A DNA stretch of 64,000 bases from Glycomyces dulcitolivorans (GCF_003265355.1 NZ_QFRW01000054.1:28646-92645), one strand, 5' to 3'; shown: positions 27,706 to 37,230, numbered from the stretch's first letter. A program made the numbers and translations. Notes: a model not told the origin generated them from the letters alone.

Positions 27706-30700
27706 CTACTTCTCGCCGGCGAGCTTGGCCAGGCGCTCGCTGAACACCTTGTGCGCGTATGCGTACTCGCCGAGCGTATCGGCTTCGGCATTCCCGTTCA
27801 CCCCGTGCGGGTATTCGTCATCCAGCGGCATCCCAAGCCGGTTGGCCCGGTAGTAGGCGAAGCCAGAGGATTCGGGGAAGCGGGGGAAGCCGGTTGGGCC
27901 TTCGGCGCGGTACCCGACGAGGAACGACGAAAGCTCCTGGAACGGCAGCTTCGCGTTGGTGTTGCCATCGGGGCCTTCGGCGTGGGCTTGCCTGTAGCCG
28001 GCGGCTTTGGTGTCTCCGCAAAGCTTGTTACCTTCGGAGTCGAACCAAGTCTGTTCCTCACGGCCAGAAAGCACCGCGAATCGCGCAGTGTAGATGGCCT
28101 TGAGCTGGTCGGCAGTGATCCCAAGCATCACAGCGGTGAGGGCATCGATTTCAACCAGAGCAGCTCGTCGCTCGTAGTCAGTTCGAAGTGGCGTGTCATA
28201 GGACCAAAGGGGACCGGTCTCATTAAGTGGAGAAAGACCTGGCCATGGGAACGCCCAAGACTCCGAAGCAAAAGATTCAGAGTCGTTGAGTTCTTCCCAA
28301 AGCGAGCCATAAGCACTGGTAAGGGAATTTAGCCGAAGCGTCCGGAACAAGAGAGGCGAAGCAAGCGGATGAACATCAGACATAGATGGAAGATTTCTGA
28401 CATTTCCAGTATTTAGGTGCGAGATTCCGGCCGCACGAAGAAAGTAGTCCAAGACCAGCGATGAATAAAAGCCCGTGTGCAGAGCAGTAACTCGTAGAGT
28501 TGGAAAGTTCGCGGTATGTACGGCGTTCACGTGCGCAGGTCCGGGCGGGATCAATGTCGGATACAGCGACCGCTCATTATTCGCCTGAATCATCTCACGC
28601 CAAGCCATACGCCAAAAACTTGTACATGGCCGCATGGCCTCATTCCTAAGGCAGGCGTCGATCAACTCATCTGTGATCTCGCTTTCCGGAGTATCAGTTT
28701 CATTCCGTAGCCAATTTTCAACTCGTTCGCGCTCAAACTTATCCGCCTTGAGTCCTGACCAAACTTTTTGATCAACCCATTTGTCTTGCTTTTCCTTGTA
28801 TTCCTCGATGCCTGTGGAGCGACGGTAGTTGGTAAACGGAACCGCCTCGATCGGAAGCGTTGTCAAATCAATTTGGTCCCAGTCATTGTTACTGTTCAAC
28901 GGCGTTCGTGGCGATTTCGAGAACGGCGTGGAAACAGCAAAATGTGGCCCCTGAAGGATGACATCAGCCCAGGATTGGACAGCTTTTGCACCTGACTTGT
29001 CCTCGATCGTCAAATCCTTCTCAATGTCCTCGAAGTAGCCAGCTTTCTTGTCGACAGACTCATCAAAGCCGCGAGTAATATCCGGGCTACTGTCACCGAA
29101 ACGCTGACCGATCGCAGCGAACTTAGCAATCGGATCTAGCTCGGTCACCGTTACAGGGTAGATAATTTTCGTTTCCTCTACCAAATCATCTGTTTCACCC
29201 GGAAGCTTGTTCCATTCGGTCAATAGATCGCGATCAACCAACACGACACGCTTAGAATGAGGTCGTACGTCCCAGGTCCCATTGAACTTAAGTCCTGGAA
29301 TCTCGCCAACTCCTTCATGCTCTAGCGATTCAATAATTACGGATGGCTCAAAAATCCATGATAGATGCGCGAACCCTATACTACCCAATCCGGCATAAAT
29401 GTGAATTGCGAAATCCTGCTTATCAGTGAGATCTTCAAACAAGATTCTCTTGTTCAAGAAGTATCCATGAACGCGCAATCTCTTGTATGACTCCGCTCGC
29501 AGTCTCCCTTCCTTTGTTCCAGTCAAATGTGTGTCGGGATGGATCAGACCGGTCGTGCCATTCAGTGCCGCGTTTCCCCAGGTACGTATCATGAAGCAGC
29601 GGTATAGGTTCGCCTGAGTTCCAGCAAGGAGGTTATATGTAGTTGCATGGCCTACAAAAATGCTCATACCAGCATGGTTCGCGACTTCATCTAGGAATCC
29701 ATGGAGATTTCTTGTTTCGGCGAGCAGCGCTTCTTTTCGGGACCGCTTCTGAGTTTCGTTCCACTTGCTGAGAATGAAGTGAGGGTCGAGCTCGGACATG
29801 ATGGCGTCGCTGTCCCAGCGGGGGCGATACCACGGCGGGTTGCCTACCTGGAGGTCGAAGCCACCGGCTTTGAAGACATGGGCGAACTGGAGTTCCCAGT
29901 GGAAGAAGTGCTGCTCCCCCACGATGCGATCGAGTTCAAGGATGAAGGCGAACTTCTGGTCGCTGCGTTCCAGGAACAGGTCTGACATCATGCCCGTCCA
30001 CTGGTCGAGCTCTTCCTCGTGTTCAGTGAGGGAGTCCAGGTCGCTGGGGAGTTCCTTGCCGAAGAAGTCTCCAGGCAGGGTGTTGCCCACGATCGCTTCG
30101 CAGTAGGTGAACCAGTCGTCCAGGTTCCGCAGGTAGCCCGGTCCTCCCGGAACCGGGTTCGCTTCCTCTGGGCCCGTGAGTAGTTCAGTCTTTCCGACCG
30201 GCCAGAACCACAGGGCGCACCACGAGTCCATGAGCTTCTTCAGCCGCCAGTAGGGCGCGCCCGGTCGTTCCAGGTCTGCCAGGACCTGTTCCTTCGAGAT
30301 AGCCGCGTTCCCCGAGTGCTCCGCAAGCTCCGGCGCTCCCCACACGTCGATGTCTCGGGCGATCGCCGCCTCGGACAGCTCCAGCCTCCGAATGACCAGG
30401 GCCCACAGGTATTCCACCTGCCGGGCCAGACGCTGAACCCGTTCAACCTGCTTGTTCTGCTTCTCGTTCGGCTGCTTCTTCTTCGTGAGCTTCTTCAGGA
30501 AGCCCTTGCGCCACGCCCCCAACGCCTTCGCGTCTTCCGGGACCAGCGCTTTCGCTTCCTTGTGGTCCGCGATGGCCGCCCAGCCCTTGCTCGGCAGCAG
30601 GAAGTGGTGGATGCGGTCCTCACCCAGTTCACCGGCCGGGATCTCGCTGAGCTTGTCGTGCCTGGGTGCGATGTCGTACCAGAACGGGTTGCCCTTGGTC

Positions 30701-32799
30701 GGGGCCAGCTCGTTCAGGTAGTAGGTCTCGCGCCTGCCGCCGATAAGGGAGTTGCCGTGGCGCAGGTGCAGGCCGAACCACGGGGCCTTCAGCCCCGGGT
30801 ACATGACGTTCAGCCACAGCGACACCTCCGCGAGCTCGGTCGCGGTGGCGTTGAGGTCGACCCCGTAGGAGTTGTGCAAGGCGATGTAGGCCTTGACCTT
30901 GCGCAGTTCCTCCTCCCAGCGGTCGGAGTCCACGCGTTCGCCCGTCTCGGTCTGGCGCAGTTCCAGGTACTTCGCGGCGACCTGGTTGATGGCCTCGTTG
31001 AGGAACGCCCCGGACCCGAGGGCGGGTTCGAGGATGCGCCACTTCAGCAGGTCCTTCGCCGGGACCTCACCGCCGTGTTCCTCGATGAGCTGGCGGACCG
31101 TCAGCTCCACCGTCGTCTGGGTGAGCGACAGCGGAGTGTAGAAGGACGCGGAGGTCTCGCGGTCCCTCCCGGCAAGGCGGTAGACGAAGGACCCGTCGGG
31201 ATAGGTGACCTCGGTGCGATCGCCGGTGTGCGGGTTCTCGACGCTGACGAAGACGCTCTTGTCGGGGTAGTCGTCGTAGGCGCTCTCGGGGATCAGCCAC
31301 GACCCGTCCTTGGCCTGGCCGTTGTTGTCCTTGAGGTCCTTCGCCTGGGCGACTTCGTAAAGGGTCTCGCCGCGCGCGATGCGCCCGGTGTAGGACATGA
31401 GTCCTTCGTAGACCGCGCCGAGCTGGTTGATGCCGAGCTTGGCGTAGGACACGAACTGGGTCTGACCGCGGCGTCCGCGCTTGCCGGTGAGGGTGCCGTC
31501 GTCGATCATGAGCATCCGCAGAACCCGGTGAAGGGCCTTGTTGCGCAGTCGCGTGTCGACCGGCCAGACATAATCGTCGCCGCCGGGCTTGAGGTCGGTG
31601 CCGATGAGGGTGATCGAGGCGGGGTCGAAGAGGCGGGACTGAAGCGGTTCGAAGACGATGCGCGGCTTGTCCTCGCCGTTCTCGCCGACCGGACCGTCGA
31701 AGTGGTAGCCGTCGTTGACGCGTTGGAACAGGAGCGCCAGCGACTCGTACAGGTAGGTGCCTTCGGCGGATTCCTCGCCGAGCTGGCGTTCGACGGTGCG
31801 GCCGAGGCGGCTGATCGAGTACCCGGCCTGGTAGTCGGGGCTGTCGCTGGGGAGGATGCGCAGTTCGGGGCGGGCTTCGGCGAAGAGCAGGAACAGGATG
31901 CGGTAGAGGTAGCGCAGGCTCTCGGTGGCGAGGCGGTCGGCGAAGTCCTTGTCGGAGAACGATTCGGTCCAGTCGAATTCCTGTTCGCGCAGGCGGTCGA
32001 GGACTTCCTTCGCGATGATCTCGACCGAGCGGCGCAGTCCTTCGCGGAGGCTCTTGGAGACCCCTTGGGCTTGGACGCGGGACTTCTCGACCAGGGCGTC
32101 GAGGCCGGTCGCGTCCGGTTCGGCGGCGTCGAGCGGCTCCAGCATCTCGCGGGAGACGAGCGCGGTGGCGAGGCCGGCCTCGGGCTTGTCGTTGCGCTCC
32201 AGGACCGTCCCGAGTGAGACGGCCAGGTAGCGGCCTTCGCGGAAGGTGTCGATGTCGCCGGTGACGACCACACCACCGCACAGCAGCAGTACGTACTTGG
32301 GGGCGTGCTCCTCGACGCCGAAGAGCCAGTCGGCGAGTTTGGAGGCGTCGCGGAACCCAGGTTGGAGGGCCTGGATCTGGCTGAGGTCGGCGGCGTCTCC
32401 GGCGAGTTCGCGGAAGTCGCATTCGACGGCGAGCACGGTCTTGGACTGGTATGCGAGGGTGATCTCGCGGGTCTCGCCGCAGTTGACGAGTTCGACCGTT
32501 TCCGGCTCGGTCGCGGGGAATCCGAGGCCGAGGAGGAGTTCGCGGTGCCAGGCGTGCAGCGCCGCTTCGCGCTTCTCGGCCCTGCCGTTCGCGTCGGCGG
32601 CGTTGACGATGGCGCTGCGGGCACGCTGGTAGGGGGCGCGCAGGTCGAGGAGTCGCTTTCGCGGGGAGGTGCCCTCGGGGTTGCGGTCGGTCTCGTTCCA
32701 GGCCTTCGCGTGGGTCTTAGCGATCTCGTCGGGCAGGAGCTCTTCGAGGAAGTAGTTGGTGAAGTACTCGCCGGCGTTGAGGATCGAGTCGTAGAACAT
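27706..32799 (-). CDS. Large adenine-N6 DNA methyltransferase (type IIG/DrmM-like)
   Basis: The protein has 1697 residues; ATG 32799 behind GAAGGAAA. SAM motif LEPALGSGAFLNEAINQVA lies near residue 590 and catalytic VGNPPWYRPRW (NPPW, N6-adenine) near 988, separated by about 400 residues that include a long helical insert. The N-terminal half contains RILFLLFAEARPELRIL, matching a segment of DrmMI, so the two methylases are likely distant paralogues. About 28.1-29.8 kb, the presumed target-recognition part, is strikingly AT-richer than its flanks. There is no obvious nuclease domain, so restriction would come from partner proteins. It probably provides the self mark for this operon. Confidence 0.88.
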   Translation of the reverse strand: MFYDSILNAGEYFTNYFLEELLPDEIAKTHAKAWNETDRNPEGTSPRKRLLDLRAPYQRARSAIVNAADANGRAEKREAALHAWHRELLLGLGFPATEPETVELVNCGETREITLAYQSKTVLAVECDFRELAGDAADLSQIQALQPGFRDASKLADWLFGVEEHAPKYVLLLCGGVVVTGDIDTFREGRYLAVSLGTVLERNDKPEAGLATALVSREMLEPLDAAEPDATGLDALVEKSRVQAQGVSKSLREGLRRSVEIIAKEVLDRLREQEFDWTESFSDKDFADRLATESLRYLYRILFLLFAEARPELRILPSDSPDYQAGYSISRLGRTVERQLGEESAEGTYLYESLALLFQRVNDGYHFDGPVGENGEDKPRIVFEPLQSRLFDPASITLIGTDLKPGGDDYVWPVDTRLRNKALHRVLRMLMIDDGTLTGKRGRRGQTQFVSYAKLGINQLGAVYEGLMSYTGRIARGETLYEVAQAKDLKDNNGQAKDGSWLIPESAYDDYPDKSVFVSVENPHTGDRTEVTYPDGSFVYRLAGRDRETSASFYTPLSLTQTTVELTVRQLIEEHGGEVPAKDLLKWRILEPALGSGAFLNEAINQVAAKYLELRQTETGERVDSDRWEEELRKVKAYIALHNSYGVDLNATATELAEVSLWLNVMYPGLKAPWFGLHLRHGNSLIGGRRETYYLNELAPTKGNPFWYDIAPRHDKLSEIPAGELGEDRIHHFLLPSKGWAAIADHKEAKALVPEDAKALGAWRKGFLKKLTKKKQPNEKQNKQVERVQRLARQVEYLWALVIRRLELSEAAIARDIDVWGAPELAEHSGNAAISKEQVLADLERPGAPYWRLKKLMDSWCALWFWPVGKTELLTGPEEANPVPGGPGYLRNLDDWFTYCEAIVGNTLPGDFFGKELPSDLDSLTEHEEELDQWTGMMSDLFLERSDQKFAFILELDRIVGEQHFFHWELQFAHVFKAGGFDLQVGNPPWYRPRWDSDAIMSELDPHFILSKWNETQKRSRKEALLAETRNLHGFLDEVANHAGMSIFVGHATTYNLLAGTQANLYRCFMIRTWGNAALNGTTGLIHPDTHLTGTKEGRLRAESYKRLRVHGYFLNKRILFEDLTDKQDFAIHIYAGLGSIGFAHLSWIFEPSVIIESLEHEGVGEIPGLKFNGTWDVRPHSKRVVLVDRDLLTEWNKLPGETDDLVEETKIIYPVTVTELDPIAKFAAIGQRFGDSSPDITRGFDESVDKKAGYFEDIEKDLTIEDKSGAKAVQSWADVILQGPHFAVSTPFSKSPRTPLNSNNDWDQIDLTTLPIEAVPFTNYRRSTGIEEYKEKQDKWVDQKVWSGLKADKFERERVENWLRNETDTPESEITDELIDACLRNEAMRPCTSFWRMAWREMIQANNERSLYPTLIPPGPAHVNAVHTANFPTLRVTALHTGFYSSLVLDYFLRAAGISHLNTGNVRNLPSMSDVHPLASPLLFRTLRLNSLTSAYGSLWEELNDSESFASESWAFPWPGLSPLNETGPLWSYDTPLRTDYERRAALVEIDALTAVMLGITADQLKAIYTARFAVLSGREEQTWFDSEGNKLCGDTKAAGYRQAHAEGPDGNTNAKLPFQELSSFLVGYRAEGPTGFPRFPESSGFAYYRANRLGMPLDDEYPHGVNGNAEADTLGEYAYAHKVFSERLAKLAGEK

Positions 32800-32820
32800 G
32801 CTGTTTCCTTCGCTGGCGGG

Positions 32821-35652
32821 CTAGGCGGACTGGGCGGGCAGGAGGGCGGCGACCACGCGGAACACGGGTTCGCCCTTGACGTCGAGCGCTTGGAGAGTGC
32901 CGCGCTGGGCCTGGGCCGTGTCGCGGGCCTTCTCCTCGTCCCTTTTGCGTCGGGCGATGAGCTCTTCGAGTCCGGCGATGACGCCCGCTTCCCATTGCGT
33001 CACCCGGTTCTCCCCCTTGGTGATCTCATCCTTGAGGTCCCGGCGCCAGGCGTCGCGGGCCACGTCGAGGTGGGTGCGGGCGGCTTCGAGGGCTTCGGGC
33101 AGGCCGGCTCGGAGCAGGTCGAGGGTCTCGGCGTCGGTGGTGCGGCGGCGGTTCTGGAGACGCTCGTTGACGCCGTGGTTGTGGAGCACGGCGACCAGGT
33201 CGTCCGTTTGGAAATGCCCGTGCTCGTCGCGATAGACGGCCATCCACTCGACGACGGCGGACTGGCTGATCGTGTTCGAATACAGCCCTTGGATGCACCA
33301 GACGGGCCCGGGGACGTCCGCGTAGACGATGGGGGCCCGGTCGCGGCCCATCGACAGGATGGCCCGGTCGGTGAGCCAGTCGACCACGGGGTGCAGGTCG
33401 GAGAGGAAGGACAGGTCGGGCCAGGCTGAGGTGCCCTTGTCCGCGGCGCGGTCGAGGCTGGCCTGGGCGCGTTTCTTGTCGCTGGTAAGGAACATCCGCC
33501 TGGTGAGCTCCTGGTCCCTGACGTACCGAGGCGGGAGGATCCGGGTGATGCGCTGGAGGAGGTCGTCGGGGAGGTCGGTGAGGAGCGTGTCGCCGTCGTC
33601 GGTGAGGGCGACGCCGAGGTCCTTGCGGACGGCCGGAGTCGCCAGGGCCGCTTGGACGAACGCGGCGGTGTCGCCGAAGAGGCTCGGAAGGGTGGCCCTG
33701 GCCGGGGGCGGGGTCTCGGCGACCGGGTTGAAGTCGGCCATGAGCAGGTTCCCGAGGTCGAACGCGGGCGGCGGGGGCGTCTCGACCGCCGTCTCCGGGT
33801 CCTGCCGTTCGGCGAGGAGGACGCGGACGAGGCGGTCCTCGTCGACCTCGGCGTTGTTGTGGCCCAGGGCGGCCCCGACCGAACCGAGGGTGGAGACCGC
33901 GGATTCCTCCTTGCGCACCAGGGCCTTCGCCACCCGGGACTCGTCGATGTTCGGCGAATCGGCCGAGCGGAGCATGAACGCGGCGAACTCGGGGGAACGG
34001 GACTGCCCGTAGCGGTCGATACGGCCGTTGCGCTGCTCGATGCGGATGAGGCTCCACGGCAGGTCCCAGTGGACGAGCTGGTGGCACTGGCGGTGCAGGT
34101 TGACGCCCTCGGAGGCGATGTCGCCGGTGACGAGCACCCGCAGGTCCGAGCCGCCCAGGCCGAATGCCTCGACGATCTCGGTGGCCTCCTTGTCGGGGGT
34201 GGTGCCGCGCAGGGTCCGCACCTGGCCGGTGTTGGCGTCCTTGTCGAGCCCGGGGTCCATGCCGAAGGCGGCCCGGATCTCGGCCTGGAGCCAGTCGAGG
34301 GTCTGGTGGCGTTCGGAGAAGATCACTACGCGCTCGTCGGACTTCTTCCCGATGCCGATGACGCGTAGGTGGTCGAGCAGCGCGGCGAGCTTCGCGGGCG
34401 CGGTGACCTTGTCGTTGAGCTCCGCGAGGCGCCGGAGCTTCTGCGTCTCCTCGGGCTTGGCCTTGTTCTGCCTCTCCTTGACGGTGGCGGCCAGCGCGTG
34501 CGGGGATGAGAAGAAGGATTTCAGGAGCGTGTAGGAGAACAGGTGGCTGTCCGCCTTGCGGACCTGCTCGGGTTGCAGCCAGGAGGCCGTCAGCTCCGCG
34601 AACACGGCTTCTTCGGCTTCGGTGGCGGCGACCTCGATGCCAATGGCGGAACCGCGTTTGGCCCAGGTGGTGCCTGAACGGCGAGAAAGGGCCTGGCTGA
34701 CTTCCGGGTCGACCTTGGTTCTGCGGATCACCAGGTCCGAGATGGATTCGGGGGTGATGTGGTCGCGGTCGACGATGCGGGTGGGGTCCAGCATGTCGAT
34801 GAGGTCCGCGAAGGCGCGGTCCTTGCCGGGGTGAGGGGTGGCGGAGGCGAAGACGAGCGCTTCGGTGGTGGTGGCGACGAGGCGCGCGAGCTGCTTGCGG
34901 AGGCTGTTGCCGCCGGTGCCGCCGATGAGGTTGTGCGATTCGTCGAAGACGACCGCGTCCCAGGAGACCTTCTCCAGGTGGCGGCGGTAGCGGTCGCTTT
35001 TGAGCGTGTCGACGGAGATGATGATGCGCTGGTGGAACTCGAAGGGGTTGCGTCCGGCGGGGAGCTGCTGCTGGACGCGGGCGATGCCGTCAGTGTCCAT
35101 GCGCAGCAAGGGGATGGAGAAGCGGGTCCAGAGTTCGCGCTGGAACTGGTCGAGGATCTGCTGGGGGACGACGACGAGGATGCGTCCACCGCGGCCGCGC
35201 CGGATGAGTTCGGCGAGGAGCAGGCCGATCTCAAGGGTCTTGCCGAGGCCCACGACGTCGGCGATGAGCAGTCGGGGGCGCAGGTTCGACAGGGCCATCT
35301 GGGCGGGGCGCTGCTGGTAGTCGAGGGCGTCGAGGAGGAACCGGTCGGCGAGAGCGAGGCCTTTCTCGGAGCGGGGCAGGGGTGCTCGGCGCATGACCGC
35401 TTCGAGGTAGAGGCGGGCTTCGGTGAAGTAGGAGGAGTCGTCGTCGGTGAAGCGGGTGTCCTCGGGGCGCAGGACGGTTGGCCGGTCGAGGTCGGTGAGG
35501 AAAACGGCAGTCTCGCCTTCGACGAGGGCGCTCGCGCCTGTGCAGGTGAGGGCCAGGCCGTCCCGTTTGGTCTCCTCGACGTCAGTGACCAGCCAGTCCT
35601 CGTCGCGGACGCGGACGATGGAACCGGTGGCGTAGCTCTGGTCGGTGCTCAA
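32821..35652 (-). CDS. SNF2-like helicase, DrmD-related
   Basis: The protein has 943 residues. The start is TTG 35652, overlapping the kinase stop as TTGA, with AAGGACC upstream. SNF2 motifs: IADVVGLGKTLEIGLLLAEL near 135, VFDESHNLIGG (DESH) near 235, VVIFSERHQTLDWLQ, DIASEGVNLHRQCHQLVHWD and IEQRNGRIDRYGQSRS. Its N-terminus (GSIVRVRDEDWLVTDVEETK) parallels that of DrmD in the neighbouring operon, and the domain order is the same. It is therefore a DrmD-type ATPase in a different gene set. It likely remodels or scans DNA with the methylase and the giant helicase. Confidence 0.88.
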   Translation of the reverse strand: MSTDQSYATGSIVRVRDEDWLVTDVEETKRDGLALTCTGASALVEGETAVFLTDLDRPTVLRPEDTRFTDDDSSYFTEARLYLEAVMRRAPLPRSEKGLALADRFLLDALDYQQRPAQMALSNLRPRLLIADVVGLGKTLEIGLLLAELIRRGRGGRILVVVPQQILDQFQRELWTRFSIPLLRMDTDGIARVQQQLPAGRNPFEFHQRIIISVDTLKSDRYRRHLEKVSWDAVVFDESHNLIGGTGGNSLRKQLARLVATTTEALVFASATPHPGKDRAFADLIDMLDPTRIVDRDHITPESISDLVIRRTKVDPEVSQALSRRSGTTWAKRGSAIGIEVAATEAEEAVFAELTASWLQPEQVRKADSHLFSYTLLKSFFSSPHALAATVKERQNKAKPEETQKLRRLAELNDKVTAPAKLAALLDHLRVIGIGKKSDERVVIFSERHQTLDWLQAEIRAAFGMDPGLDKDANTGQVRTLRGTTPDKEATEIVEAFGLGGSDLRVLVTGDIASEGVNLHRQCHQLVHWDLPWSLIRIEQRNGRIDRYGQSRSPEFAAFMLRSADSPNIDESRVAKALVRKEESAVSTLGSVGAALGHNNAEVDEDRLVRVLLAERQDPETAVETPPPPAFDLGNLLMADFNPVAETPPPARATLPSLFGDTAAFVQAALATPAVRKDLGVALTDDGDTLLTDLPDDLLQRITRILPPRYVRDQELTRRMFLTSDKKRAQASLDRAADKGTSAWPDLSFLSDLHPVVDWLTDRAILSMGRDRAPIVYADVPGPVWCIQGLYSNTISQSAVVEWMAVYRDEHGHFQTDDLVAVLHNHGVNERLQNRRRTTDAETLDLLRAGLPEALEAARTHLDVARDAWRRDLKDEITKGENRVTQWEAGVIAGLEELIARRKRDEEKARDTAQAQRGTLQALDVKGEPVFRVVAALLPAQSA

Positions 35653-36605
35653 ACGAGGTCCTTGGTCTTGGAGTAAAGGTCCTGGAGGTACGCGGCCGCG
35701 GCCTTGGCGTTGGGTACGGACGGGGCGACGCGGCGGGCGCCGCTTCTTTCACGCTGCACGCCGCTGGAAAGTTCCGCTTCCATGTCGGCGATCGAGTGGC
35801 CGAGGGTACGGCCCTGGCCGGCGAGGACGGCGAAGCGCTTGGCACAGACGGACGCGTCGGGGCGTTTGGCCGGGTCCTGGCTCAGGAGCGCGCGCAGGAC
35901 AGCCGCGAGGGGTTCGGTGACGCCGTTGAGGCTCAGGAACTCGGTGGTCTTGGTGGGGGGCACGCCGGTGGCGGCGTACGTGAGGATCGCGCCGAGGCTG
36001 TAGAGGTCGGCGCGGTAGAAGCTCGACCTGTCGCCCTGGGCGTACTCGGGGGCCTGCCATTGGGGGGTGCCGACGACGATCCTGGAGGCGGTACGGTCGG
36101 TGGCGGGGGCGTCGTCGGCGCTGGAGGCGAGGCCGAAGTCGATGAGGACTGGGTCGCCGGAGTCGCGGATCATGATGTTGGCCGGTTTGAGGTCGCGGTG
36201 GGCGATCCCGTTGCGGTGCAGGCCTGCGAGACCGTCGGCGAGGCGCATACCGACGGTGGCGGTGACGCGTTCGGAGAGCGCCCCGAAGCGCTCGATGCGC
36301 TGGCGCAGGTTCATCCCTGGGAGGTACTCCATGGCGATCCATGGCGGGGTGTCGGTGAGGTCGGCGTCGTAGTACTTGGCGACGGCGTCCCCGAAGTCGC
36401 CGCGCAGGACGGCGACCTCGCGGGTGAAGCGCCACTGCTCGGCGTCGTCGGTGTTGAGGGTCTTGACGGCGACCTGCTCGCCGTCAGGGCCTTGGCCCAG
36501 GTAGACGCGGCCCATGGCGCCCGCGCCGAGCGCGCGCAGGAGGGTGTATCGGCCGAGCACGGGCGGCAGGCCCGCAGGAAGGCCTCCGTCGAAGTCATCG
36601 GGCAT
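35649..36605 (-). CDS. Cytosolic Ser/Thr protein kinase (Hanks type), first gene of second defence operon
   Basis: The protein has 318 residues; ATG 36605 with AAGGACC upstream. All catalytic elements are present: Gly-rich loop LGAGAMGRVYLGQ (26-38), VAVK Lys48, HRDLKPAN (136-143) and DFG (156-158), then GTPQWQAPEYA for the activation/APE segment. There is no transmembrane or PASTA region, so it is soluble, unlike PknB-type housekeeping kinases. The stop is fused to the SNF2 start (TTGA), so stoichiometric co-expression is likely. Kinases occur in other actinomycete phage defences (Pgl/BREX type 2 PglW, Stk2). Here it may activate the helicases or signal infection; inference. Confidence 0.9.
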   Translation of the reverse strand: MPDDFDGGLPAGLPPVLGRYTLLRALGAGAMGRVYLGQGPDGEQVAVKTLNTDDAEQWRFTREVAVLRGDFGDAVAKYYDADLTDTPPWIAMEYLPGMNLRQRIERFGALSERVTATVGMRLADGLAGLHRNGIAHRDLKPANIMIRDSGDPVLIDFGLASSADDAPATDRTASRIVVGTPQWQAPEYAQGDRSSFYRADLYSLGAILTYAATGVPPTKTTEFLSLNGVTEPLAAVLRALLSQDPAKRPDASVCAKRFAVLAGQGRTLGHSIADMEAELSSGVQRERSGARRVAPSVPNAKAAAAYLQDLYSKTKDLV

Positions 36606-36629
36606 GGGTGAGGTCCTTCTGGTTCGAGT

Positions 36630-36647
36630 GCTCTAGAGCTTAGTCAA
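36630..36647 (-). promoter_or_regulatory. Possible control region of kinase operon (TTGACT plus palindrome)
   Basis: The 76-base gap before the kinase gene carries, on the minus strand, TTGACT (36647-36642), a good -35 match, immediately followed by the perfect palindrome GCTCTAGAGC (36639-36630). No convincing -10 lies at the right spacing, so the operon may instead be read from the promoter of the 182-aa gene upstream. The palindrome could be an operator. Confidence 0.25.
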
Positions 36648-36681
36648 GAGACGGTTCTTCGGCGGTCCCGACGCCGGAACC

Positions 36682-37230
36682 TCAGTCGGTGTCCGGTCCG
36701 GCGGGGCGCTGACGTTGCACGGGTCGTGTGAACGGCTCGGCCAAGCTGTCGAACCACACGAGGAAGTCGGCTGTCGTGCCGATCTGCTTGATGCGCTGAT
36801 GGAGCGCGATCGCGTCATGGCCGGAGAGGAACTTGCCGGTCGAGAGCTGGGCGCCGCAGCCGCAGCGGCATCCGCGGGTGCCGACGGGCGAGTCGAAGTA
36901 GCGGGTCGGGCCGTAGGACTCGACCGGTACCGGCTTGCCGACGTACTGGTCGTACACGGCGTCGCCGGAGTGGAGGATGTTCCCCTGGATGGCGCGCCTG
37001 TCGGGAGCCGTCGTGACCAGCCGGTCGATCTCGATCGCCATGCGAACAACGCCGCCGTGGCCGACCAGGGCGAACAGTTCGTTGTCCGCCTTGTCGCCGA
37101 GTTTCCAGCTTCCTCGGGCCGCTTCGTAGAGTTCCCGGTCGCTCATGCCCTCGCGGTAGCCGGTGCGGGTCCTGCCGAGTTCGTCGGGTTCGTCGAGTTC
37201 TCGCTCGGGGCCGATGGTGACGATGAGCAT
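36682..37230 (-). CDS. Unknown 182-aa protein with C-x-C-G-C-G zinc-type motif
   Basis: ATG 37230 is preceded by CAGGAGACGC. The first part (SDRELYEAARGSWKLGDKAD, then LFALVGHGGVVRMAIEIDRL) resembles an uncharacterised domain seen in many actinobacterial proteins with a conserved Trp and a VVRxxxxI strand. The end, GCRCGCGAQLSTGKFLSGHD, is a small Cys-rich element with the F-x-x-GHD signature that recurs in actinobacterial and phage proteins and is probably metal-binding. It reads toward the kinase operon, 76 bases away, so it may belong to that unit. Function unknown. Confidence 0.7.
   Translation of the reverse strand: MLIVTIGPERELDEPDELGRTRTGYREGMSDRELYEAARGSWKLGDKADNELFALVGHGGVVRMAIEIDRLVTTAPDRRAIQGNILHSGDAVYDQYVGKPVPVESYGPTRYFDSPVGTRGCRCGCGAQLSTGKFLSGHDAIALHQRIKQIGTTADFLVWFDSLAEPFTRPVQRQRPAGPDTD

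Noticed and set aside
19295-36605. Second operon as BREX/Pgl
   Set aside because: A kinase and methylase are present, but no PglZ phosphatase, BrxC/PglY ATPase or Lon-like gene.
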